From positions 3,985,501 through 4,049,500 of the forward strand of contig NZ_CP111085.1 of NCBI RefSeq assembly GCF_026278345.1: a DNA stretch of 64,000 bases. The letters run 5' to 3'. The notes under the pieces were generated by a model. It was not told where the DNA came from and made no database searches. It worked only from the letters and a program-made list of their open reading frames with translations. A program made the position numbers and the translations under genes. The stretch's first letter is position 1, and the number at the start of each line of letters is the position of its first letter. Of this stretch, positions 35,034 through 41,106 are shown in pieces. This stretch comes from Tellurirhabdus rosea (GTDB lineage Bacteria; Bacteroidota; Bacteroidia; Cytophagales; Spirosomataceae).

Positions 35034-36008
35034 TCAATCTACTGTGCAATCCGTCGGCAGCCGGTACCGGGTTCCGTACTGGTTAATCCAGGCCAGGAGG
35101 CGCTCGACGTCCTGGGGCTGGAAGAGTTCGGTGCCGGGATTCATGGTGGCTGCGCTGCCGCAGGCGACACCCTGCCGAATCATCTGGCGGTAATCCCTGC
35201 CCTGCGACAGGGCCCAGGTCATGCCCGCAACCATGCTGTCGCCCGCGCCGACGGTGCTTAGCTTTTTGACCGATGGGGCCGGGACGTGTTCGCAGAAATC
35301 CCGCGTGACGAGCATGGCGCCCTGCGGGCCCATCGAGACCACGACCACTTCGCAGTCGCCGCGTCCGATGATTTCCCGGGCTGCATCGTCGATGTCCACC
35401 GTTTCCAGCGTTTCCACCCCGACCAGGGCGCATAGTTCATTCAGATTGGGTTTCAGCAGGAAAACGCCGACGTTGGCGGCTTCAAACAGCGGCTGGCCCG
35501 AAGTATCGAGGATGAAACGGGCACCGGCGTTCTGCACCGCCCGGGCAATCCGGGCGTAAAAATCTGTGGACACCCCGTTGGGCAGGCTTCCGCTCGCGAC
35601 CACATAAGCCGGTTTGAAGTCAAGGGACGACAGGGAGTCCAGCCAGCTTTGGGCTTCCGAAGCCGAGAGCGTCGGGCCGGGGAGGTTGAAGCGGTACTGC
35701 GCGTTCGACTCGGTTTCGGTGACGGTAAAATTCTCCCGGGTCCATTCCTGCGTTTCGATGATCCGGTACGAAATACCCGCCTTCCGCACCAGATCCTGCA
35801 AAAGCTGTCCCGGCGGCCCTCCCGCCGAAAACAGGGCCAGCGAATCGCCGCCGAGTCGTCTCAAGGCTTTCGAAACATTGAGTCCGCCGCCGCCTGCGTC
35901 GTAGCGGGGCGGTGCGCAGCGTAATTTTTGTTCAGGAACAAACCGGTCGACGGTCGTACTTTTATCGATAGCCGGATTGAGGGTGATGGTCAGAACGTCG
36001 AAATTCAT
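35034..36008 (-). CDS. PfkB-family (1-phosphofructokinase-type) hexose kinase
   Basis: Seen: 324 residues. ITLNPAIDKST is the N-terminal motif of the FruK/PfkB/LacC branch. GGGGLNVSKALRRLGG is signature 1, VVASGSLPNG the mid motif, and LKPNLNEL and STVGAGDSMVAGMT are the C-terminal anion-hole motif with catalytic Asp (about residue 253). Family knowledge: phosphorylation of fructose 1-phosphate, fructose 6-phosphate or tagatose 6-phosphate. No PTS genes are present here, so a minor phosphofructokinase (PfkB-like) is more likely than FruK. It is flanked by hairpins H5 and H6, and the last codons touch H5. Confidence 0.88.
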   Translation of the reverse strand: MNFDVLTITLNPAIDKSTTVDRFVPEQKLRCAPPRYDAGGGGLNVSKALRRLGGDSLALFSAGGPPGQLLQDLVRKAGISYRIIETQEWTRENFTVTETESNAQYRFNLPGPTLSASEAQSWLDSLSSLDFKPAYVVASGSLPNGVSTDFYARIARAVQNAGARFILDTSGQPLFEAANVGVFLLKPNLNELCALVGVETLETVDIDDAAREIIGRGDCEVVVVSMGPQGAMLVTRDFCEHVPAPSVKKLSTVGAGDSMVAGMTWALSQGRDYRQMIRQGVACGSAATMNPGTELFQPQDVERLLAWINQYGTRYRLPTDCTVD

Positions 36009-36010
36009 TC

Positions 36011-36098
36011 AGTTATGAAGTAGCAGTTAAGAGTTATGAGTTTACTACCGGAGCCGCGAAGCTAATTTATAACTCATAATTCTTAACTCTTAACTCAA
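36011..36098. repeat. Short-word inverted repeat (hairpin H6)
   Basis: Left arm 36011-36044 uses AGTTATG/AGTTAAG heptamers; right arm 36063-36098 is the imperfect complement. Apex GGAGCCGCGAAGC. Lies between the PfkB kinase start and the stop of the first paralog. Confidence 0.85.
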
Positions 36099-36099
36099 T

Positions 36100-36459
36100 T
36101 TATTCCGCCGTAGAAATCTGTCCGCTCACGTTGCGCAGGGCCGTAGCGAGGCTCTGGAGCTGGGTGGTGATTTCGCCTTCCGAGCCGGTGTCGGCGCTGA
36201 ATTCGGCCACGCTGGTCGCCAGCTTTTCGAGAATGTCGTGAATATTTTCCGACTGCGGCGTGGGATTGTCGAGGGCCTGCCGGAGCTGCTCCAGCTGGTC
36301 GGCCATCGCCGTTACGCGCGTGTTTTCACCCTGCCGCAGCGACTGAATCCACTGATCGATGAGGCTGGTGCCTTCCATCGCCGACACCGAAACGCTCCCG
36401 TTGCTCAGGTTGGCGATGGTTTTGTCTAATAAACTGGTTGTTTCTGAATGGCTTTCCAT
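36100..36459 (-). CDS. Tandem-paralog family protein, copy A
   Basis: Seen: 119 residues, no signal peptide or membrane segment, helical and Gln/Ser-rich. It shares with five neighbours an N-terminal LLDKTIANLSNG-type helix, the block EGTSLIDQWIQSLRQG, a helix with LEQLRQALDN, and a C-terminal LQSLATALRNVSGQI helix. The family was not recognised. This is the most downstream member of the array when read on the minus strand. The common pattern is two or three amphipathic helices after a conserved (E/D)Gxx(L/M)(I/V)xxW box. Likely a small cytosolic helical-bundle protein that might pair with its paralogs; function unknown. Confidence 0.72.
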   Translation of the reverse strand: MESHSETTSLLDKTIANLSNGSVSVSAMEGTSLIDQWIQSLRQGENTRVTAMADQLEQLRQALDNPTPQSENIHDILEKLATSVAEFSADTGSEGEITTQLQSLATALRNVSGQISTAE

Positions 36460-36463
36460 GAGT

Positions 36464-36562
36464 TGAATGATTGAATGATTGAATGACTGAATGACTGAAT
36501 GACTGAATGACTGGCAGGCAAAAGATCACTACAGTCATTCGGTCATTCAGTCAATCAGTCAT
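36464..36562. repeat. Short-word inverted repeat (hairpin H7)
   Basis: Left arm 36464-36513 is at least six TGAATGAT/TGAATGAC 8-mers; right arm 36532-36562 is the complement. It begins 4 bp upstream of the start codon of copy A and ends at the stop of copy B. Confidence 0.92.
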
Positions 36563-36564
36563 TT

Positions 36565-36900
36565 TTACAATGAAATCGCAAAAACATGCACCGCTTCGGC
36601 CAGCGGGCGGAGCTGGTCCCGGATGTCGGGCTGGGAATTCTGGGCAACAACGCTGAGCTGGTCCGACATGTCGAGCATGATGGTCCGGACCGTAACGGCG
36701 TCGGGGTTGCCGCTTTCGAGCTGGCTGCGCAGTTCCTGAAGCGAAATCCGCAGCTGCTGCGACTGCGGGGCCTCCGCCAGAACGTCGATCCAGTAGTCGA
36801 TCAACAGCGGCCCGTCCGTCGGAACGATGCTGGTCACCCCGCCGTCGTTCAGCGCCGAAACCGTGTTGTTGATCAGGTCTTGTGTGGGATTGGAGTCCAT
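36565..36900 (-). CDS. Tandem-paralog family protein, copy B
   Basis: Seen: 111 residues. INNTVSALNDGG aligns with the first helix of the array family; TDGPLLIDYWIDVLAEA is the central box with the invariant Trp; LQELRSQLESGNPDAVTVRTIM and LRPLAEAVHVFAISL are the third and last helices. No signal, membrane helix or Cys. It differs from copy A at most positions but keeps the order of motifs, so the copies are old. Read in the same direction as the other five; hairpins lie on both sides (H7, H8). Function unknown. Confidence 0.72.
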   Translation of the reverse strand: MDSNPTQDLINNTVSALNDGGVTSIVPTDGPLLIDYWIDVLAEAPQSQQLRISLQELRSQLESGNPDAVTVRTIMLDMSDQLSVVAQNSQPDIRDQLRPLAEAVHVFAISL

Positions 36901-36906
36901 AAATGA

Positions 36907-36993
36907 CGTTGAAGGTTGAAGATTGAAGGTTGAACGTGAACGAGTGGGAAGCGCCTTTTGCCGCCTTCAACGTTCAACGTTCAACCTTCAACG
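36907..36993. repeat. Short-word inverted repeat (hairpin H8)
   Basis: Left arm 36907-36942 is GTTGAAG heptamers; right arm 36964-36993 is the complement (CTTCAAC/GTTCAAC words). Separates copies B and C. Confidence 0.9.
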
Positions 36994-36995
36994 CA

Positions 36996-37334
36996 TTATA
37001 GCTGATCGCTGAACGTCCGGAGGGCCAGGGCCAGCTCGTCGAGTTCGTTGGTATAACCGCCGCCGAGCGACTGCGAAAGCGAACCGGTCTGGTCGGCAAG
37101 GTTGGCCAGCAGGTATTTGAGCTGATCCGACGGCGGATTCGGCATTTGCAGCAGCGACCGCAGTTGCATCAGGTTATTGGTGACGGAACTGGCCTGGTGC
37201 GAGTCCTGGAGGACCTTCAGCCAGTCGTCGATCAGGTTGACGCCCTCGCGGGGAGCCATATTGTCTACATCAGCAGTTTGCAGCGTATTGAGCGTTCCGT
37301 TGAGCGCATTACGGGTTAACGAATTCGATGGCAT
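36996..37334 (-). CDS. Tandem-paralog family protein, copy C
   Basis: Seen: 112 residues. LNGTLNTLQTAD, then REGVNLIDDWLKVLQDS, then LMQLRSLLQMPNPPSDQLKYLL, then ADQTGSLSQSLGGGY and LDELALALRTFSDQL. This copy has the clearest form of the family pattern: (E/D)G-x2-LID-x-WL-x2-L, then L-x2-LR-x2-L and LA-x-LR-x-F at the end. Small, acidic, soluble. Its ends touch H8 and H9 within a few bases. No known family was recognised. Confidence 0.73.
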   Translation of the reverse strand: MPSNSLTRNALNGTLNTLQTADVDNMAPREGVNLIDDWLKVLQDSHQASSVTNNLMQLRSLLQMPNPPSDQLKYLLANLADQTGSLSQSLGGGYTNELDELALALRTFSDQL

Positions 37335-37342
37335 AAGTCAAA

Positions 37343-37436
37343 ATTGAGTTATGAGTTAAGAGTTATGAGTTAAAAATTAGAAGTTATCGATGGCTCTTTT
37401 CAACAACTCATAACTCTTAACTCATAATTCATAACT
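37343..37436. repeat. Short-word inverted repeat (hairpin H9)
   Basis: Left arm 37343-37380 alternates GAGTTAT and GAGTTAA; right arm 37404-37436 is the complement. Separates copies C and D. Confidence 0.9.
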
Positions 37437-37440
37437 GATT

Positions 37441-37797
37441 TTAGGCGATTTGATTGGCAAAATTGCGCAGGGATTCGGCCAGCGTTTTGAGCCGGGCCGG
37501 AAACTCACCGCCGGCTTCGGGCAGCCAGTGCTCGGTCTGCTGCGACAGGGCCAGCAGAATTTCCCGGAGCTTGCGGTTGTCCAGAAGCGGGTTCTGGAGT
37601 TCATCCCGGAGTTCCTGCAGTTTGTTGGCAATGTTTTCGGCTTCCGACGTTTTGAGGGACCGAAGCCAGTCGTTTATTAGGGAAAGCCCTTCAGGAATAG
37701 ACGTATCGAACGGACCGCCGTCGAAAGCCTGTACGGTTGAGTCAATCAGGGTCGTCGCCGTTGAATGCGGCACCTGTGAATGCGAATGGTTGGACAT
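37441..37797 (-). CDS. Tandem-paralog family protein, copy D
   Basis: Seen: 118 residues from the ATG at 37797. An in-frame upstream start (37914) would translate hairpin H10 and is rejected. LIDSTVQAFDGG, PEGLSLINDWLRSLKTS, LQELRDELQNPLLDNRKLREIL and LKTLAESLRNFANQIA match the family. The N-terminal 15 residues have four His-containing turns (NHSHSQVPHS), not seen in the other copies. LIDSTVQAFDGG is nearly the same as LIDSTVEAFNGE of copy E, so D and E are the most alike at this end. Function unknown. Confidence 0.72.
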   Translation of the reverse strand: MSNHSHSQVPHSTATTLIDSTVQAFDGGPFDTSIPEGLSLINDWLRSLKTSEAENIANKLQELRDELQNPLLDNRKLREILLALSQQTEHWLPEAGGEFPARLKTLAESLRNFANQIA

Positions 37798-37800
37798 AGT

Positions 37801-37930
37801 CGGTTTTCTGTTTTGTGGTTTTCGGTTTTCAGTTGGTGCCTCCCGTTTTGGTTCTTCTCCCGGACTGTAACCCTGCCGGGCCGCGTCAGGGAACGCGAAA
37901 CAGAAAACGGACAACCGAAAACAGACAACT
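37801..37930. repeat. Short-word inverted repeat (hairpin H10)
   Basis: Left arm 37801-37835 is GGTTTTC/TGTTTTG words; right arm 37894-37930 is ACCGAAAAC-like complement. A GC-rich inner part lies between. Its right end meets the stop codon of copy E. Confidence 0.8.
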
Positions 37931-38535
37931 TATTGCTTGCTGCCTCCTTCGTGAACGGACGTTCCGGGTGTGCGGGGATCGGTGCCGGAGTTTTCGGAGC
38001 CTTCTTCCGTGTCGGAGCCGGTGCCGTAGCCCGAACCGTAGGAGCCGCCACCCTGATGCCCTTCCGTATCCTCATCGCCCGGACTGCCGTCCTGGCGGCC
38101 CATCTCCGGGGCGCCCGCGTTTCCGGTGGCGCTGCCCGTATGGGTTTGGGTAAATATCTGGGCCCGGCCTCCTTCAACCCGGCCGTTGCGGCCCGCCAGG
38201 GTATCGCCGAAGCCGCGCAGGGCCCCGGCCAGCTCGCGGAGCCGGGCGTTCACCTTGTCGTCCTCGGCTTTGCCGACGAAGCCTTCCGCCTGGTCCGCCA
38301 GCTCCGCGAGCAGGGCGTCGATCTGGGCCGTATCGGGGTTGCCCGCCTGAAGCTGTAACTTAAGGGCGCTGAGCGTGCTGGCGACCGGATTGGTGGACTC
38401 GTCGCCGCTGCGCAGGACCGTAACCCAGTTGTCGATCATCGAAATGCCGTCCATCGCCGAGACGGACGTAATTTCACCGTTAAAAGCCTCCACCGTAGAG
38501 TCGATGAGGCCCGTTTGTGTCTGTGTAGTTGCCAT
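37930..38535 (-). CDS. Tandem-paralog family protein, copy E, with long disordered tail
   Basis: Seen: 201 residues. The first 115 match the family: LIDSTVEAFNGE, DGISMIDNWVTVLRSG, LSALKLQLQAGNPDTAQIDALL, LRELAGALRGFGDTL. The last 85 residues are a Gly/Ser/Glu/Thr-rich low-complexity tail (GGGSYGSGYGTGSDTEEGSE) with no counterpart in the other copies. A tail of that kind may be flexible and could reach surfaces or partners. Gap to copy F is 77 bp and holds no hairpin, the only internal gap without one. Confidence 0.72.
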   Translation of the reverse strand: MATTQTQTGLIDSTVEAFNGEITSVSAMDGISMIDNWVTVLRSGDESTNPVASTLSALKLQLQAGNPDTAQIDALLAELADQAEGFVGKAEDDKVNARLRELAGALRGFGDTLAGRNGRVEGGRAQIFTQTHTGSATGNAGAPEMGRQDGSPGDEDTEGHQGGGSYGSGYGTGSDTEEGSENSGTDPRTPGTSVHEGGSKQ

Positions 38536-38612
38536 AACGTTGGTTGTAAATGCGGGGCATGCGGAATAACAGGAAAACGGGCCAAGTGGTCGGCCTCCCG
38601 TCGGTCAGTGCA

Positions 38613-38948
38613 TTACTTGGCCATTGCCCTGCTAAAGTCTTTCAGATTGGTGGCTAGATCGGCCAGATGTTGCCGGTAAGAACCCGTAGCGTTCTGGGCC
38701 ACTACTTCCGTCTGGTTGGCCAGATCCCGGAGCAGCAGCTGAACGGCTACCATATCACCGCCGTCGAGGGCATCCCGGAGCTGTTCGAGCGGAGCCACGA
38801 GCGTGGCCCATTCGGGCTGGGTCCGCAGAATGACGATCCAGTCTTCCACGAGGTTGACCCCTTCGTCGGGCGTTGTGCTGGGAGCACCGCCGCCAAGCGA
38901 GTCGTTGGTGTCTTCCAGCATCGTATCTATTTTCTCACGATGTGCCAT
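38613..38948 (-). CDS. Tandem-paralog family protein, copy F
   Basis: Seen: 111 residues. TMLEDTNDSLGGG, PDEGVNLVEDWIVILRTQ, LEQLRDALDGGDMVAVQLLL, LANQTEVVAQNATGSY and LADLATNLKDFSRAM fit the family pattern. NQT is shared with DQT and QQT in copies C and D. It is the first gene of the array in its reading direction, so the promoter for the group should lie upstream at 38949-39066, a short A/T-containing stretch shared with the divergent arfB. Function unknown. Confidence 0.72.
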   Translation of the reverse strand: MAHREKIDTMLEDTNDSLGGGAPSTTPDEGVNLVEDWIVILRTQPEWATLVAPLEQLRDALDGGDMVAVQLLLRDLANQTEVVAQNATGSYRQHLADLATNLKDFSRAMAK

Positions 38949-39066
38949 TTTGCGTATGTTTGTGGTCGTATGTCAGAGAACAGGTCCAGGCTTGGTTTGT
39001 TTATGGATTTAGTAGGTTACTGACAAAAAACTATCAAAAGTCCGCCCCTGCACAACGCCTGATTGT

Positions 39067-39468
39067 ATGGACCCAACCCGTCTGCTTCCGGAAGTACAGT
39101 ACCAGTTCGCCCGCAGCGGAGGCAAAGGCGGTCAGAACGTCAACAAGGTCGCTACCAAAGCCGAACTTTACTTCGATGTGGCCCGCTCGGCCCTGCTCAG
39201 TGAGGACGAAAAGGCGACCCTGCTCCAGAAACTGGCGGGCAAACTGACCACGGAAGGCGTGCTGGTGCTCTACCACCAGACCGAACGGAGCCAGCTTGCC
39301 AACCGCGAGAAAGTGACGGAGAAATTTCTGGACCTCGTGCGGAAGGCGTTCGTCCGGCCGCGTCCCCGAAAAGCGACCAAACCCGGCCGCGCCGCCCAGG
39401 AAGAACGCCGCAGTGAGAAAAAGCGCCGTTCGGATGTGAAAGAAGCCCGACGGCGTATCGACTATTAA
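39067..39468 (+). CDS. arfB: Alternative ribosome-rescue factor ArfB
   Basis: Seen: 133 residues. The release-factor signature SGGKGGQNVNKVATKAEL includes the catalytic GGQ (Gly21-Gly22-Gln23). A basic, Lys/Arg-rich C-terminal tail (from about residue 100, RPRPRKATKPGRAAQEERRS) fits the mRNA entry channel. Family knowledge: ArfB (YaeJ) enters stalled ribosomes that lack a stop codon and frees the peptide by hydrolysis. Length is normal for the family. It is divergent from the paralog array and stands alone; two short gaps separate it from neighbours. Confidence 0.93.
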   Translation: MDPTRLLPEVQYQFARSGGKGGQNVNKVATKAELYFDVARSALLSEDEKATLLQKLAGKLTTEGVLVLYHQTERSQLANREKVTEKFLDLVRKAFVRPRPRKATKPGRAAQEERRSEKKRRSDVKEARRRIDY

Positions 39469-39692
39469 TCGAATCGGCTATACGTCTGACTGTGTTACCT
39501 ATACGTTGACGGACAAGCAAAAAACTGACCTCTCCGGAAAAGTCCGTCCGGTTAGTTTTGCGATACAGTAACATAGGATAAAACGGTATTGAACCGTACC
39601 TATAACTTCTCTCTGTCTTTCCTGAAAATAGCCGGCCATTGAAGGGCCTGGTCTATTCCTGCAATAGTAAATAACATTTTTCACCGTATCCA

Positions 39693-40010
39693 ATGAACGC
39701 GGCTTCTGTTCAAAACCTGCCTACTGCTACCAATCTTGCCATGCGTCCCAACCAGCCCGAATGGGAGCAGGCGATGTCTGTTTTTTACGGTAACTTCTAC
39801 CACATTCAGCTTTTGCTCGAAAAAGCGGATCAATATAAACCCAACCAGGTAAACGAGTTCAGACGGATTCAGGAACTGATGATGATTGCCCTGACCGAAC
39901 TGCACGACGATCTGGACTGCCCGATGTCCTCGGCCCGGATGCTCGTTCGCCATACCGATATTATCAATTCTCTCAACGGTCGTGTGGCCGTTGTTCTGGC
40001 GCACGCCTGA
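39693..40010 (+). CDS. Hypothetical small helical protein
   Basis: Seen: 105 residues, soluble, helical, with MSVFYGNFYHIQLLLEKAD and IQELMMIALTELHDDLD helices and one Cys in DCPMS. No known motif. Upstream, TAGTTTTG at 39553-39560 fits TAnnTTTG but is 133 bp away from the ATG. A terminator follows at 40090. Family not recognised; standing just before the two-component genes gives no firm hint. Confidence 0.5.
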   Translation: MNAASVQNLPTATNLAMRPNQPEWEQAMSVFYGNFYHIQLLLEKADQYKPNQVNEFRRIQELMMIALTELHDDLDCPMSSARMLVRHTDIINSLNGRVAVVLAHA

Positions 40011-40089
40011 TTCCGAATACTCCTGACTACTCAACGTTATAAAAACTTTGTGAAGGCTGCCGCCACCCGGCGGGCACCCAAGCAACTTT

Positions 40090-40125
40090 ATCCCTTTCTG
40101 CCGGAATTGTTCCGCGGAAAGGGAT
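40090..40125 (+). terminator. Terminator-like stem-loop
   Basis: ATCCCTTTC (40090-40098) pairs with GAAAGGGAT (40117-40125), extended by GC-rich bases, then TTTCTGCTTT. It ends the small helical gene. The remaining gap to 40311 holds A/T-rich DNA and no further recognisable gene. Confidence 0.7.
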
Positions 40126-40311
40126 TTCTGCTTTATTACAGCCGCTTAGTCAAAAGCTGGCTTGAAAATTGCCGAAACTGGTATATATTTCTTAGAACAA
40201 CTGAACGACTCTTGCGATAAATATGCTGATTATCAATAGGTTGTATATTTTTCGGCCCCAAAAGGGCTGAAAAACGCACAAGTCGAATATGGAAAACGAT
40301 TACTGGAGTTC

Positions 40312-41076
40312 ATGGCAAAAATTCTCCTGATAGAAGACGAATATCAGCTTCGGGAAAACATCGAAGAGTTACTGGTCCATTCGTACCACGATGTCACGCC
40401 CGTGGGGAATGGGAAGGAAGGACTGGATATGCTCGAAGTGTTTACGCCGGACCTGATCATCTGCGATGTAATGATGCCCGTGATGGACGGCATTGAGTTT
40501 GTGCGTCAGATGAAACACAATCAGCTTTTTCGGCATATTCCCGTTATTTTTCTGACGGCGAAAGTGGCGCAGGAAGACCGCATTACCGGCCTCAAGTCCG
40601 GGGCGATCGATTACATCACCAAGCCTTTTCTGCGGGAAGAACTGTTGCTGAAGGTGGAAAACATCATCCGGCTTAAAGCGGAAGTGACCGCCACGGCCCT
40701 GCAGGAACAAACCGCCGACGACCCCGAACTGTCGGTGCAGTTTGTCAAACGGCTGACGGCGGCGATGGAAAAGCATTACCAGAACGAAGAGTTCCGGCTC
40801 GACGACATGGCCGAGGAACTGAGCATGAGCCGCTCGGCCCTGCAACGGCATCTGAAGCAGTACTACCAGAAGCGATTCCACGATGTACTGACGGATTTTC
40901 GCCTGCGGAAGGCTGCCGAGTACCTGCTCAAAACGGATTACTCGCTGCAGTACATTGCCGAGAAATGCGGCTTCAGCACACCGGCCTATTTCTCAAGGAC
41001 ATTTAAGGAAGCCTATCAGACAGCACCGCTGCGCTACCGGACGCGGCACCTGACCGGCTCCGTTTCGGAAAATTAA
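40312..41076 (+). CDS. Response regulator with AraC-type DNA-binding domain
   Basis: Seen: 254 residues. Receiver domain about 1-120 with acidic pair Glu8/Asp9, phospho-acceptor Asp52 in ICDVMMP, and conserved Thr and Lys in FLTAKV and ITKPF. The C-terminal AraC/XylS double helix-turn-helix spans about 150-250 (LDDMAEELSMSRSALQRHL, LQYIAEKCGFSTPAYFSRTF). No second regulator domain such as a periplasmic sensor is attached. It is followed 30 bp later by a histidine kinase, its most likely phosphodonor, and a single-domain receiver. Confidence 0.93.
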   Translation: MAKILLIEDEYQLRENIEELLVHSYHDVTPVGNGKEGLDMLEVFTPDLIICDVMMPVMDGIEFVRQMKHNQLFRHIPVIFLTAKVAQEDRITGLKSGAIDYITKPFLREELLLKVENIIRLKAEVTATALQEQTADDPELSVQFVKRLTAAMEKHYQNEEFRLDDMAEELSMSRSALQRHLKQYYQKRFHDVLTDFRLRKAAEYLLKTDYSLQYIAEKCGFSTPAYFSRTFKEAYQTAPLRYRTRHLTGSVSEN

Positions 41077-41106
41077 TGTGCCTGGACCCGCTGGTCTTTT
41101 GATTGT

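Noticed and set aside
36464-36562. CRISPR array from regular short repeats
   Set aside because: Units are 7-8 nt without spacers of 30 nt and with a complementary second arm; no cas genes nearby.
37798-37914. N-terminal extension of copy D to 37914
   Set aside because: It would translate hairpin H10, and no other copy has such an extension.
34949-38948. Integron cassette array (attC-like hairpins between genes)
   Set aside because: The GTTAAGA/TCTTAAC words look a little like attC core GTTRRRY, but the last base and the rest of the attC structure do not fit, arms differ from locus to locus, and no integrase was seen.
39469-39692. tRNA or small RNA in the gap before the small helical gene
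   Set aside because: No cloverleaf or strong stem could be found; only a TAGTTTTG promoter-like word.
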